Both the position numbers and the translations under genes were made by a program. A stretch of 64,000 nucleotides of DNA, from the NCBI RefSeq assembly GCF_014705605.1, contig NZ_JACXIZ010000021.1:120635-184634 (forward strand), written 5' to 3'. Below, in pieces: positions 16,050-24,438 of this stretch. The notes below the pieces were generated by a model that was not told where the DNA came from, made no database searches, and was given only the letters and a program-made list of their open reading frames with translations. Positions within the stretch are counted from its first letter, which is position 1. Each line of letters opens with the position of its first letter. Source of the DNA: Paenibacillus sabuli. GTDB lineage: Bacteria > Bacillota > Bacilli > Paenibacillales > Paenibacillaceae.

Positions 16050-16759
16050 TCGCCCGCCCCGCCAGCCTGTTGCCGGTACAGCACCGTTAAAAGCCGCCAA
16101 AAGTCATAGCTACCTTTCGGCGTATCGATATAGGCATCAAAATGGGCGGCCGCCGCTGCGGCCCACGCCGGGGCTTCGATCTGCCGGGTCCGTCGATCAA
16201 GCTGCTCCAGGCTGCGCTTTAATTCCTCCAGTTGCCTGCCTACCGCGTCAAGCTGCTGCTCCATTCTGGTCTCCTGTGCCATGCGAAGCTCCTCCTCCAC
16301 GCGCGCGTCAAAGCGCTCCAATTGATAGTGGTGAATCAACGCCTTTAACTTGCTGGCATATGCCGGATCTGTCGCATAGCCGGATTGCTGCAACGCGGTC
16401 GCCTGAGACTCCGGCGTGCGGGCGCTGCGCACGGCTTGGTAGCGCGGCTGTCGCAACAGCAGATCCTGATCCTTATAAAAAGCGGCGATACTCTCGTAAA
16501 CGCGAAAAGCCGCTGTCGTCTCCACGCGCTTCCCGTTGATTACTTCCCATGTGGATTTATTCGCCACTTGCCCGTTCCAATGCGCTGTCGGCTTGCCGTC
16601 CCCGGCTTTGTACCCGCCCAGATTATTGGTTTGCGGCAGCACGCCGCCGGTTTCCAGCACATTTTGCGCGAGCCGAACGGACGCCAGCAGCGGCGAGCCT
16701 TCGATCCGGGCTTGTATGGCATAGGGCGCCAGCGTCGCAATGAATGCCTCTCTGGTCAT
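16046..16759 (-). CDS. Peptidoglycan glucosaminidase (GH73/FlgJ-like)
   Basis: A 237-residue protein. Residues about 1-140 form a GH73 domain that cleaves N-acetylglucosaminyl bonds in peptidoglycan: M-T-R-E-A-F-I, P-L-L-A-S-V-R-L-A-Q-N-V-L-E-T-G-G (catalytic Glu), then N-N-L-G-G-Y-K, A-A-F-R-V-Y and a Tyr-rich G-Y-A-T-D-P-A-Y segment. A coiled-coil-like helix (about 155-195, E-E-L-R-M-A-Q-E-T-R onward) and a short C-terminal part follow. There is no signal peptide, unlike most autolysins, so export may need another route. The start is fixed by GGGGGAG upstream. Confidence 0.85.
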   Translation of the reverse strand: MTREAFIATLAPYAIQARIEGSPLLASVRLAQNVLETGGVLPQTNNLGGYKAGDGKPTAHWNGQVANKSTWEVINGKRVETTAAFRVYESIAAFYKDQDLLLRQPRYQAVRSARTPESQATALQQSGYATDPAYASKLKALIHHYQLERFDARVEEELRMAQETRMEQQLDAVGRQLEELKRSLEQLDRRTRQIEAPAWAAAAAAHFDAYIDTPKGSYDFWRLLTVLYRQQAGGAGE

Positions 16760-16939
16760 GGCTCTCCCCCTTTGTTTGCCGGACCGGCGCGTAATCGACT
16801 CGTCCGGCAGGATAATGTAGTGTATGCGCAACAGCGCTGTTCCGTACCACCTCTCCCTCCTTCGCTGCAACCTTTGTTCGGACATGCGCGTCTAGAGCAT
16901 AGAGATGGACCACACTACTGACAGATGAGGTGACGACCC

Positions 16940-17941
16940 ATGCAAAAAAAACGATTGGCAGGGGTACTGGTGTCTGCGCTGCTGCTGCTAGCGCTCGGAC
17001 AAAGCGCGTTTGCTTTTCCCGACACGGCCAATGACCCGAATGCAGAGCAAATTAAAAAGCTGGAGGCCCTGGGCATTGTAAAGGGCGGCAACGACGGCAG
17101 CTTTCGTCCCGGCGCAGCGCTGAGCTATGCCGAAGGACTGACTCTCATTGTAAGGGGACTCGAACTGACCACCGGCGACGGTGCTGCCGGGCAGGCTCCT
17201 GCCTCGAATGCGATGAACGGTCCAGCCAGCGGCGCGTGGTACGCCGACGCCCTGGCGGCGGCGCAAGCCAGCGGCATTGATCTTCCCGAAGAAGTCGGAT
17301 TTGGCGAGGCGATGACGCGCGAGGCATTTGCGCATGCCCTGTTCCAAGGCATTGCCGCCAAAGGCGACTACGCGTTTATCGAGATGTGGGTCATGATCGA
17401 AGACGAGGCCCAGATCGATTCGGCGTATATGAACAGCATCCAAAAGTTAATCCTTGCCAAAATCGCCGCATTGGATGAGAATGGCGCTTTTCATCCGACC
17501 GCCTCCATTACACGCAGCGAGGCCGCGGGCTGGCTGTTTGGAGCCGTCTCATTCGTCGAAGAGGTCGAACCGATCCCGCCACTGGAGCCGGAGCCGGCGA
17601 ACTCCCCCTTGCAGGATATCAGCTTCGCAATCTCGGAGGCGGGCGCAGGGGTTAACCAAGTCGTCGTCAGCGCGACTGCCCCCCATCCGGGCTATGGTAT
17701 GCGGATCGCCGGCATCGACTTCCACGACGATACGGCTGTGCTTCGCGTGGAGGTCACGCTGCCTGACCCGGATCGCATGTACCCGCAGGTCATTACGGAG
17801 CTCGAGACGGTCACTTATGTGGATAGCGACTACTCGATTGAGCTCGAAGCGCTGGCTCCTGCGGCGCAGAGCCAGGCAGGCAATCCGGGACCTCCGGATG
17901 CGGATGCTGCCATTGCCAGCAGTACAGCGGCCGTAGAATGA
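16940..17941 (+). CDS. Exported SLH-domain protein
   Basis: A 333-residue exported protein with a signal peptide (residues 1-25, ending Q-S-A-F-A-F). Three S-layer homology repeats follow at about 26-75, 95-135 and 150-200, with the typical F-P-D-T, G-S-F-R-P-G-A-A-L-S and T-R-S-E-A motifs, predicting binding to pyruvylated wall polymer. After a Glu/Pro linker (P-P-L-E-P-E-P) the C-terminal part (about 215-310) is a beta-rich domain resembling the protease-complex-inhibitor-type fold. GAGGTGA precedes the ATG. It is not part of an operon. Confidence 0.82.
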   Translation: MQKKRLAGVLVSALLLLALGQSAFAFPDTANDPNAEQIKKLEALGIVKGGNDGSFRPGAALSYAEGLTLIVRGLELTTGDGAAGQAPASNAMNGPASGAWYADALAAAQASGIDLPEEVGFGEAMTREAFAHALFQGIAAKGDYAFIEMWVMIEDEAQIDSAYMNSIQKLILAKIAALDENGAFHPTASITRSEAAGWLFGAVSFVEEVEPIPPLEPEPANSPLQDISFAISEAGAGVNQVVVSATAPHPGYGMRIAGIDFHDDTAVLRVEVTLPDPDRMYPQVITELETVTYVDSDYSIELEALAPAAQSQAGNPGPPDADAAIASSTAAVE

Positions 17942-18084
17942 ATGCAGATGAATGCGAAGGGCGGTCATGCCAATGGCCGCTTTTTTGTGTGTATTGCCTT
18001 GAGGCACATCCGAAACCTTTCTTTTCATTGCGCGTATTAGGACCTATAATAGAAGCAAGCTATTCATGCAGAGGAGGCTATGCG

Positions 18085-18759
18085 ATGTCTATCTTCAAAC
18101 GGTTGCGCGACTTGACGTTATCCAATGTATATGCCCTGATCGAGCGCGCCGAAGACCCGATCAAGCTGACCGACCAATACATTCGCGATATGCAGGAGGA
18201 CCTCGTCGACGCCGAAAAAGCCGTCGCCGCCCAAATTGCAATTGAGAAAAAATTCGAGCAGCTCTATGAGGAGCAGCGCGCGCTGGTCGGTCGTCGCACC
18301 GAGCAAGCGCATATGGCTGCGCAGGCTCAGAATGTCGATCTTGCCAGACGGGCATTGGAGGAAAAACAAGCCGCCGAAACCCGAATGAATGAATATAAGA
18401 CCAGCTACGATCAAAACAAAGCGTCAGCCGACAAGCTGCGGACGAAGCTCGGCGAAATGCGCAAGCAACTGACCGAAATGAAAAACAAACGCGAAGCGCT
18501 CGTGGCCCGCTATCAGGCAGCCAAAGCGCAAAACGAAATCAATCAAGCCATGAATGGCTTTAATACAGATTCCGCCAGCGGCGGAATGAAACGAATGGAA
18601 GAGAAAATGCTGCAGATGGAAGCCCAGGCGGAGGCCAGCGAACAGCTCAGCGACAAAGGCAAGTCGTTGGATGACGAATTTGCCAATCTCAGCAAAAACA
18701 AAGCGGTCGAGGACGAACTGGCGGCTTTGCTGAAACAGTACGAAACCAAATCCGAATAA
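18085..18759 (+). CDS. PspA/IM30 (LiaH-like) membrane-stress protein
   Basis: A 224-residue, almost entirely coiled-coil protein of the PspA/Vipp1/LiaH family. It opens with the amphipathic helix M-S-I-F-K-R-L-R-D-L, then E-D-P-I-K-L-T-D-Q-Y-I-R-D-M, the long central coil and the C-terminal helix E-D-E-L-A-A-L-L-K-Q-Y. Such proteins coat stressed membranes. GAGGAGG lies 7 nt before the ATG. It stands alone, ended by a strong bidirectional hairpin; no liaIGFSR genes are next to it. Confidence 0.9.
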   Translation: MSIFKRLRDLTLSNVYALIERAEDPIKLTDQYIRDMQEDLVDAEKAVAAQIAIEKKFEQLYEEQRALVGRRTEQAHMAAQAQNVDLARRALEEKQAAETRMNEYKTSYDQNKASADKLRTKLGEMRKQLTEMKNKREALVARYQAAKAQNEINQAMNGFNTDSASGGMKRMEEKMLQMEAQAEASEQLSDKGKSLDDEFANLSKNKAVEDELAALLKQYETKSE

Positions 18760-18766
18760 GCGACCT

Positions 18767-18807
18767 TAAAAAGAGCCTCCGCCGATCATGAGATCGGCGG
18801 AGGCTCT
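18767..18807. terminator. Strong bidirectional terminator
   Basis: A perfect 16-bp stem (18772-18787 with 18792-18807) stands between the convergent pspA and radical-SAM genes. An A run on its left gives a T run for the minus strand. The stem overlaps the stop codon of the radical-SAM gene. Confidence 0.85.
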
Positions 18808-19646
18808 GGTCTACGCGCCTCTTCGTCAGGCGGCAGAAAGCCCGCTTGACTGAAGCTTACACGCGCTTCACCCAACCGCTCGGTCAACGCGGCGTACAGC
18901 GCTTCAGCCGAAGCGGGGTCGTAAGCTTCGGGATCGCCAAAAGCGGCACAGGCCTCGCGCATGCCAAGCTGTGCCGACCTCTGGCCTGCTCGGCCGTCTC
19001 CTCGGAAAAAATCGTCGACAACGACGCGTTCGGCACGCTCGGCTAACCAGTCAGCAAATTGCGAGGTATGCGGAAGCAGCGGCGCCACCGCTACCTGAGT
19101 AGGCACACCGTGTCGTTGCAGCTCCTGCAGGGCGCGCCAGCGTGCCGCCAGCGGCGGCGCTGAAGGAGTGAAATGCCGGCGTGCAGCCTCCATGTCGGTC
19201 TCGATCGTCATGCTGACGCGCACACGCCGACCCAGGCGGCGCAGCAGGTCAATATCCCGCACCACAAGCGGCCCTCTCGTCTGAAGCATCACAAAGGCGG
19301 GCGGTCGCTCCGCCATCGTCTCCAGCAACGACCGCGCCACCTGATGATGCGCCTCCGCGGGCTGATACGGATCGGTGCTGGAGGACATGAACAACGTCAC
19401 CGTTCCCTTGTCCAGGGCGCGCTCCCACTCGCGGATGAAGAACGCCCGCTCGAATCGCTTGACATTCACCCACTCGCCCCAAGGCGCCTCATGATGGAAC
19501 AGACCGACGGGCATGCGCCGCACGTAGCAGTACGAGCAGCCGTAGGCGCACCCGACATACGGATTAAGCGTGTGGCTGTATCCCGTCAAATACCCGGATG
19601 CCGGCGTAAGCCAGCGCGCGGGGCGACGGCCGCTCACCGCTGTCAC
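18786..19646 (-). CDS. Radical SAM protein, SPL-like
   Basis: A 286-residue radical SAM enzyme. The cluster motif [10 protein letters not shown] follows L-N-P-Y-V-G near residue 35. Later come [20 protein letters not shown] and A-P-L-L-P-H-T. This is the spore-photoproduct-lyase-related group, but the true SplB Cys and length differ, so the substrate is unknown. The start is GTG overlapping the ung stop by 4 nt (GTGA), with GGAG 8 nt upstream; the longer frame into ung is rejected. Coupling to ung suggests, but does not prove, a DNA-repair role. Confidence 0.82.
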   Translation of the reverse strand: MTAVSGRRPARWLTPASGYLTGYSHTLNPYVGCAYGCSYCYVRRMPVGLFHHEAPWGEWVNVKRFERAFFIREWERALDKGTVTLFMSSSTDPYQPAEAHHQVARSLLETMAERPPAFVMLQTRGPLVVRDIDLLRRLGRRVRVSMTIETDMEAARRHFTPSAPPLAARWRALQELQRHGVPTQVAVAPLLPHTSQFADWLAERAERVVVDDFFRGDGRAGQRSAQLGMREACAAFGDPEAYDPASAEALYAALTERLGEARVSFSQAGFLPPDEEARRPEPPPIS

Positions 19647-20329
19647 GCGAGCGGCTCCATCGGCAGGCGCCAGTCGATCGGCGGCTCCCCCTTTTCCTCC
19701 AAAAAGCGGTTCGCACGCGAAAACGGCCGACTGCCCAAAAACCCGCGATTGGCCGAAAACGGACTGGGATGCGCGGTTGCAATGACACAATGACGCGCTT
19801 GATCGATAAAGGAGGCCTTCTCCTGCGCATGGCGGCCCCACAAAATAAAAACAAGCGGCCGCTCGCGCTCGTCCAGCGCATGAATGACACGATCGGTGAA
19901 ACGCTCCCAGCCCATATTGCGGTGCGAGCCTGCTTCTCCGCCGCGTACCGTCAAAATCGTGTTAAGCAACAGGACCCCTTGTTTGGCCCACGACACGAGC
20001 GAGCCATGCGGCGGGATCGGATACCCGAGATCATCGCGCAGCTCCTTGTGAATGTTTTGCAGCGACGGCGGAACACGCACGCCCGGCTGCACGGAAAAAC
20101 TCAAGCCATGCGCTTGACAAGGACCATGATACGGATCCTGGCCCAGAATGACCACTCGCGCCTCGGCATAGGAAGTATAATGAAGCGCATTGAAAATATC
20201 ATGCATATCCGGATAGACGGTGCCGCTCCGGTATTGCTCGAGCAACTGCTTCCGAAGCGTCACGTAATACGGCTTGTCCAGCTCCGCGTCCAGCAGCGGC
20301 TTCCAATCGTTTCGAAAAATGGTGCTCAT
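19643..20329 (-). CDS. ung: Uracil-DNA glycosylase, family 1
   Basis: A 228-residue family-1 UDG that removes uracil from DNA. The catalytic G-Q-D-P-Y-H-G motif lies near residue 64, with [12 protein letters not shown] and the DNA-intercalation loop [19 protein letters not shown] lies before the ATG. The stop codon overlaps the start of the radical-SAM gene. Confidence 0.96.
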   Translation of the reverse strand: MSTIFRNDWKPLLDAELDKPYYVTLRKQLLEQYRSGTVYPDMHDIFNALHYTSYAEARVVILGQDPYHGPCQAHGLSFSVQPGVRVPPSLQNIHKELRDDLGYPIPPHGSLVSWAKQGVLLLNTILTVRGGEAGSHRNMGWERFTDRVIHALDERERPLVFILWGRHAQEKASFIDQARHCVIATAHPSPFSANRGFLGSRPFSRANRFLEEKGEPPIDWRLPMEPLA

Positions 20330-20464
20330 CCGATTGCCTCCCAACCCTAGCATTTCCGTTTCTATTATAAGCCAGCGGACAGAGTCAGACAATGGAGAAG
20401 GCTTGCTTATCCCCGTCAGTCCTGCGTGAGCGCCGCTGAACCGCGATCGATGCCATCCCTTTTG

Positions 20465-20493
20465 TTGACAGTGAGATCGAAAACGGTTATGAT
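20465..20493 (+). promoter_or_regulatory. SigA-type promoter
   Basis: TTGACA and TATGAT are separated by 17 nt, 40 nt before the small Cys-motif protein gene. Confidence 0.8.
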
Positions 20494-20533
20494 TACAAGG
20501 CATTTGTTAAACTAACGGAATAGGTGGGAAACA

Positions 20534-20797
20534 ATGACCTTCAAACCGGTAATTCAGGAGATCAATTCGTCCGACTATAACGAAGATAGCGGACTGTATC
20601 AATTTGTCGTCACCTTGACGAACCAGGCAAAATGCAGACTGTTTTTCTCCAAGGACCCCGAGTGGAAGATCACCGCCGTCAACCGGTTGCTGAACATTCC
20701 CTGTCCGGTATGCCGCAAGGATTACTACTGCAACTGCATGAGCAAATACGCCGCCGAATTCGAACAGCAGATGCTGGAAACGAATCGTCTCCCCTAA
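20534..20797 (+). CDS. Small conserved-looking protein with a Cys cluster
   Basis: An 87-residue soluble protein. The C-terminal part has C-P-V-C-R-K-D-Y-Y-C-N-C-M, a four-Cys cluster that could bind zinc or an iron-sulphur group. The N-terminal half is mixed beta with F-V-V-T-L-T and C-R-L-F-F-S-K-D. It has a clear promoter, AGGTGGG ribosome site and terminator, so it is a real single-gene unit. The family is not recognised. Confidence 0.75.
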   Translation: MTFKPVIQEINSSDYNEDSGLYQFVVTLTNQAKCRLFFSKDPEWKITAVNRLLNIPCPVCRKDYYCNCMSKYAAEFEQQMLETNRLP

Positions 20798-20828
20798 CGA
20801 GTCCCTACAAATTTTATGTACGCGCACG

Positions 20829-20850
20829 GAAGCCATAGCGGCTTCTTTTT
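20829..20850 (+). terminator. Terminator of the Cys-motif protein gene
   Basis: GAAGCC pairs with GGCTTC over a short loop, followed by TTTTT. Confidence 0.75.
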
Positions 20851-20903
20851 GCATTTCCTGGGAAATAACGCAAGGAGTAGATTTGACACCTTTCATCGCT
20901 ATC

Positions 20904-21242
20904 CTACTCGTTCACTCCTTCTGCCTGGCGGCCGAGATGCTTTGTATTCTCTGTAAGCTTTAACTGGATCTCAGGACGCAAAGCCTCGCCCTCTTCGCAA
21001 GACCTGGTCGTCGTATCCCCTACAGCATACTGATAATACAGTTTCTCGTCTTTGGTTTCCTCATCCACAACTCGTATGTTACATTGCTGCATGAATTCGG
21101 ATAACACGAAATCGCAATACAGTTTCTTGAATGATCCAAGAATATTTTCGGAATATTTTTCGTTGATTTTGACAATTTTTTTTGGTAAACTTGTACCATA
21201 ACTAAATAGGGTATGAGGTGATGCAATGCGGGGAATCTCCAA
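20904..21242 (-). other. Uncertain open frame or gene remnant at the edge of the AT-rich islet
   Basis: The stretch 20851-21225 holds no sure gene. A minus-strand frame of up to 112 codons runs through it, and its C-terminal part (from M-Q-Q-C-N-I-R-V) has protein-like composition, but no start codon has a ribosome site. Its 5' end overlaps the divergent islet gene. It may be the remnant of a gene cut when the islet arrived. Confidence 0.25.
21184..21197. promoter_or_regulatory. Possible XRE operator in the islet promoter
   Basis: An imperfect inverted repeat, GGTA and TACC around six bases, lies just downstream of a TTGACA box (21169-21174) and 28 nt before the first islet gene. Such sites are usual for autoregulated XRE genes. 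The -10 box cannot be placed with certainty. Confidence 0.35.
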
Positions 21243-21843
21243 GGAAGAAGCTGTGGAATTACTTGAGCCTTACATTTATAAAATCAAGGCATCTGTATTA
21301 AATCCAATTAATGATTATTTCACAAACCCTGCTTTGACTTTGCACAGACAGAAGCTATCAAAACGTTCTGATGCCTCTAATTGCCACGATTTGATAGTCG
21401 ATCAAATTAAAATGGAATTTGAACAACATCCAAGAACCCGGTTACTTCATAAAAATAAAGTATTCTTCCTTATTGTCGAAGAGCGGGTTCTTCTCCGCTT
21501 CAAATTATTTGATCATAAAAACCTTGGGCGAAGTATAAATACCATACAATCAACTAAACTAAATAATCAAGAGATTGAACAACTAGAGCTTGAAAATATG
21601 CCTCCTGATGGTTTATTACATGTTGGTTACTGCATCAATACTCTTCGGACTGGCGTAGACAACATATGCGTAACATACCGACAGGGGGACCAAAACCTTT
21701 GGGAATGGGATTTATTGGAGGGTGGTTCTAACAATGTTAAACAAATTGAGATCTTCCCACACGAACAGCCTATGGATCGCAAAAGAAAACCGCGGCCTAA
21801 GACTGATAACGTTGGTGAGATTGTAAATGGAAACAACCACTAA
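21226..21843 (+). CDS. Unknown protein paired with XRE-ImmA
   Basis: A 205-residue soluble, AT-rich gene product. Visible blocks are a helical N-terminus, N-C-H-D-L-I-V-D-Q-I-K, a beta-rich core (K-V-F-F-L-I-V-E-E-R-V-L-L-R-F-K) and W-E-W-D-L-L. The C-terminus is basic and disordered (R-K-R-K-P-R-P-K). No membrane segment or known catalytic motif is seen. It overlaps the following XRE-ImmA gene by 17 nt, so the two form a unit like a toxin-antitoxin or immunity pair. That role is inference; I do not recognise the family. Confidence 0.75.
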   Translation: MRGISKEEAVELLEPYIYKIKASVLNPINDYFTNPALTLHRQKLSKRSDASNCHDLIVDQIKMEFEQHPRTRLLHKNKVFFLIVEERVLLRFKLFDHKNLGRSINTIQSTKLNNQEIEQLELENMPPDGLLHVGYCINTLRTGVDNICVTYRQGDQNLWEWDLLEGGSNNVKQIEIFPHEQPMDRKRKPRPKTDNVGEIVNGNNH

Positions 21844-22912
21844 AAATGAACATTACAATTATAAGATGGTAGTTCTGGCGAGGGAATCCCGCGGGCTGGC
21901 GCAGAAAGATATCGCTGAATTGAGCGGCATCTCACAAGGCAAAATTTCTAAGCTTGAAAACGGGCTTATACCCATTGCGGATGAAGAAATTCAAGTGCTG
22001 TCGTCGGTAATGGACTACCCCTTGAGTTTCTTTAAACGAACAGACCGTATCTATGGAGTTGGAATTAGTGAGTACTTCCATAGAAAACGCCAGAGCGTTT
22101 CGCAGAAGTCCTTAAACAAAATCTATGCTAAATTAGAAATTCGACGTATAGAGATAGCAGCATTATTGAAATCAGTGGATATCGGCGATGTCACGGTCCC
22201 TGCTATAGATCCTGAGGAGTACGATAATGATATTGAAACTATAGCTCAAGTTGTTCGAGCGAATTGGCGCGTACCAAAAGGCCCTATAGATAATGTTGTA
22301 GAGTTAATTGAGGAAGCAGGCGCTGTTTTAGTACCATTTGATTTCGAGAAGGCAAACGTTGATGGTATCAGCTTGTGGCATCCAGGTATGCCCCCGTTAA
22401 TTTTTGTGAACTTTGACAGGCCGATGGATCGTATCCGGTTTACAATTTGCCATGAACTTGGGCATTTAGTGTTGCATAGAAATATGCCCTCAAACGGTGC
22501 TGACATTGAAGAACAAGCAGACCGGTTTGCATCAGAGTTTTTAATGCCAGCTATGGAAATTGCACCTTTATTACGTGGAGTTTCAATTCAAAAACTTGCA
22601 TCTCTGAAACCATACTGGAAAACATCCATGTCCTCCATGTTAAAAAAATCGATTGATTTAGGTTATGTCAACGAAAGAAATGCACGTTACTTTTGGATGC
22701 AAATGAACAAGTTGGGATATAGAACAACGGAGCCTCCTGAGTTGTCTCCGCCCATTGAGAAGCCTCAGTTATTAGATGATATTGTTTCTGTGTATCAAAA
22801 CGATTTCAAATACAGTGTCAGTGATATTTGCAAAGTTCTTTCATTAAACTATAACGAGGTTAAACACCTCTATTTTAAGTCTGACAATAATCATTTACGA
22901 CTTATAAAATAA
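21827..22912 (+). CDS. XRE-ImmA/IrrE fusion: HTH regulator with zinc peptidase domain
   Basis: A 361-residue protein. Residues about 15-70 form an XRE helix-turn-helix (L-A-R-E-S-R-G-L-A-Q-K-D-I-A, I-S-Q-G-K-I-S-K-L-E-N-G). Residues about 150-260 form a COG2856 metallopeptidase with C-H-E-L-G-H-L-V-L-H and a downstream E-E-Q-A-D-R-F-A-S-E-F-L-M-P giving the third ligand. A C-terminal winged region follows. Related proteins (ImmA/IrrE) cleave or inactivate a repressor or toxin partner. The AT-rich codon use differs from the flanks. Confidence 0.9.
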   Translation: METTTKNEHYNYKMVVLARESRGLAQKDIAELSGISQGKISKLENGLIPIADEEIQVLSSVMDYPLSFFKRTDRIYGVGISEYFHRKRQSVSQKSLNKIYAKLEIRRIEIAALLKSVDIGDVTVPAIDPEEYDNDIETIAQVVRANWRVPKGPIDNVVELIEEAGAVLVPFDFEKANVDGISLWHPGMPPLIFVNFDRPMDRIRFTICHELGHLVLHRNMPSNGADIEEQADRFASEFLMPAMEIAPLLRGVSIQKLASLKPYWKTSMSSMLKKSIDLGYVNERNARYFWMQMNKLGYRTTEPPELSPPIEKPQLLDDIVSVYQNDFKYSVSDICKVLSLNYNEVKHLYFKSDNNHLRLIK

Positions 22913-23092
22913 CGCAGAGAGAAGCACGAAGCGGGATTGGACAGTATCTTAAGTTTTACAATTATGTTCGTCCCATCAGTTTCTCGCTTATCAGACTGCC
23001 TCTGTATATAAGTAAGGATCTGGCGTTGACCAAACGGAGGTATGTTATTCTAGGAGATGCGTAGATGATAAAAATTAAAGGAGTTGAAGCAA

Positions 23093-23317
23093 ATGGCAGT
23101 GAACAGAGACCAATTGCATGAATTGATTAACGGCATCTCGCCCGAATTGCTGGAACCGGCCTATGAACTCCTAAGGTCGCTTGCTGCAGATGAATGGCTT
23201 GCAGACAACTCTCCCCTAAATGTTGAAGAGAAGCGCGCACTCAAGTCAGCGGAACAGCAGCTATCCGATGACGAAACAGTGAGCTGGGAGGATTTGAAAC
23301 GTGAGTTCGAGTTATAA
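23093..23317 (+). CDS. Antitoxin of a RelE-type pair
   Basis: A 74-residue acidic protein: an N-terminal helical part (R-D-Q-L-H-E-L-I-N-G-I-S-P-E-L-L) and a flexible acidic C-terminus (D-D-E-T-V-S-W-E-D-L-K-R-E-F). This is the usual layout of the antitoxin ahead of a RelE toxin. The ATG at 23093 has AAGGAG 9 nt upstream. It overlaps the toxin gene by 17 nt. Confidence 0.82.
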   Translation: MAVNRDQLHELINGISPELLEPAYELLRSLAADEWLADNSPLNVEEKRALKSAEQQLSDDETVSWEDLKREFEL

Positions 23318-23567
23318 AATCGTCCTTACCAAAAATGCCGCAAAAGCGTTGGGCAAGCTGCACCCGGCATTGAAACAAAAGGTAGCTGCTATTTTGGACT
23401 TACTCTCAGTTGACCCTTATACTGTCCGGCACATCAAGCCCTTACAGGGAACAGAATCTGATTATCGAATCCGGATAGGATCGCTTCGCCTCATCTACCG
23501 TCTTGATAATGGACAGCTAGTCATTACCGTTCTCTACATCGGTAGCCGGGGCGATGCCTACAAGTAG
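23301..23567 (+). CDS. RelE/ParE-family toxin
   Basis: An 88-residue basic protein of the RelE fold: Y-K-I-V-L-T-K-N-A-A-K-A-L-G-K-L, then K-P-L-Q-G, Y-R-I-R-I-G-S-L-R-L-I-Y-R-L and the last strand V-I-T-V-L-Y-I-G-S-R-G-D-A-Y. It is predicted to be a ribosome-dependent mRNA interferase, or a gyrase-directed ParE-like toxin; sequence alone does not decide. The start is GTG with GGGAGG 9 nt upstream, inside the antitoxin gene. Confidence 0.88.
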   Translation: MSSSYKIVLTKNAAKALGKLHPALKQKVAAILDLLSVDPYTVRHIKPLQGTESDYRIRIGSLRLIYRLDNGQLVITVLYIGSRGDAYK

Positions 23568-23754
23568 AACTGTGAATCAAATATGATTAAGAAAAAACAT
23601 TGATCGCATTCTTAATTTTGCGCATGTCACAAAGTAGCTCAGCCGCAAAACCACCGCCCATCTTTAAGTGTTTGATCTGAAATCCCGTCACAATCCGTTC
23701 CCAACTACAAAAAATTCAATTTCCTTGATTTTGTCGAATTAAAAAATGTTATAT

Positions 23755-23779
23755 AAAAAAACCCCTTATGTAGTAAGGG
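23755..23779 (-). terminator. Terminator of the tRNA cluster
   Basis: On the minus strand CCCTTA pairs with TAAGGG and is followed by a run of seven T, shortly after tRNA-Leu. Confidence 0.75.
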
Positions 23780-23796
23780 ATTCGAGGTATTTCTTA

Positions 23797-23885
23797 TGGT
23801 GCCGAGGACGGGAATCGAACCCGTACGGTGGTCACCCACCGCAGGATTTTAAGTCCTGTGCGTCTGCCAGTTCCGCCACCCCGGC
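23797..23885 (-). tRNA. tRNA-Leu (TAA)
   Basis: An 89-nt class II tRNA with a long variable arm (CGGTGG..CCACCG). The acceptor is GCCGGGG/CCTCGGC, the anticodon loop CTTAAAA gives TAA, the T arm is GGTTCGATTCC, and CCA is encoded. It is the last of three tRNAs on the minus strand. Confidence 0.95.
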
Positions 23886-23906
23886 TCATCAAAAGCATAT
23901 ATGCAA

Positions 23907-23983
23907 TGGTGGGCCCTGAGGGACTCGAACCCCCGACCAATCGGTTATGAGCCGACCGCTCTAACCAACTGAGCTAAGGGCCC
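23907..23983 (-). tRNA. tRNA-Ile2 (CAT, read as lysidine-modified)
   Basis: A 77-nt tRNA with acceptor GGGCCCT/AGGGCCC, anticodon loop CTCATAA (CAT at 23947-23949) and encoded CCA. The body resembles Bacillus tRNA-Ile2 (AGCTCAGTTGGTTAGAGC, loop CTCATAA) more than elongator tRNA-Met, whose loop is TTCATAC. Assignment to Ile is therefore likely but not absolute. Confidence 0.85.
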
Positions 23984-24008
23984 TAATAGGGATTCCATCA
24001 TTGTAGGA

Positions 24009-24090
<82 letters not shown>

Positions 24091-24172
24091 TCATTTTGTT
24101 GTCGCATGTGTTGATCAGCGGCGACAAGATATAATATACTATATTTTGCCGTCATCAGTCAACCCCTTTTTT

Positions 24173-24337
24173 TCAGGGCATAAAGCGCACGCCATATCTG
24201 CCTCTTCGGGAACGAAAAACCTCAACCTCTCGCGGACTCTCGTACCCGTAGATCCACCCGTCGTCCTCCATTCGCTTGACCAGGCATCCCGCCTGAAATT
24301 TGGTCTCATACAGCCTGCCCCAATACACCCAGCGCAT
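24173..24337 (-). CDS. Small conserved-looking protein, 54 aa
   Basis: A 54-residue protein beginning M-R-W-V-Y-W-G-R-L-Y, rich in aromatic and basic residues (D-D-G-W-I-Y-G-Y, R-S-R-R-G-R-Y-G-V). GGGAGG lies 7 nt before the ATG; longer in-frame starts have none. It is followed by the tRNA cluster. No family is recognised. Confidence 0.6.
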   Translation of the reverse strand: MRWVYWGRLYETKFQAGCLVKRMEDDGWIYGYESPREVEVFRSRRGRYGVRFMP

Positions 24338-24382
24338 GTTTTGTCCTCCCAATCCGGTTTTGTGCTTAGGATGCCCCGATTG

Positions 24383-24425
24383 AAAAAAAACAAGCCGGTA
24401 GCACCACATGAGGTGCTGCCGGCTT
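24383..24425 (-). terminator. Terminator of the five-gene ABC operon
   Basis: A 14-nt stem with one mismatch (24392-24405 with 24412-24425) is followed on the minus strand by a run of eight T, shortly after the solute-binding-protein gene. Confidence 0.9.
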
Positions 24426-24438
24426 TACGGGTATTCAA

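Noticed and set aside
23587..23691. A 34-codon minus-strand frame between the toxin gene and the tRNAs
   Set aside because: It starts with GTG and only a poor ribosome site. It may be a gene remnant, but there is no supporting motif.
23797..23885. tRNA-Leu as attachment site for the AT-rich islet
   Set aside because: No repeat of the tRNA 3' end was seen at the far border near 20.9 kb and no integrase is present.
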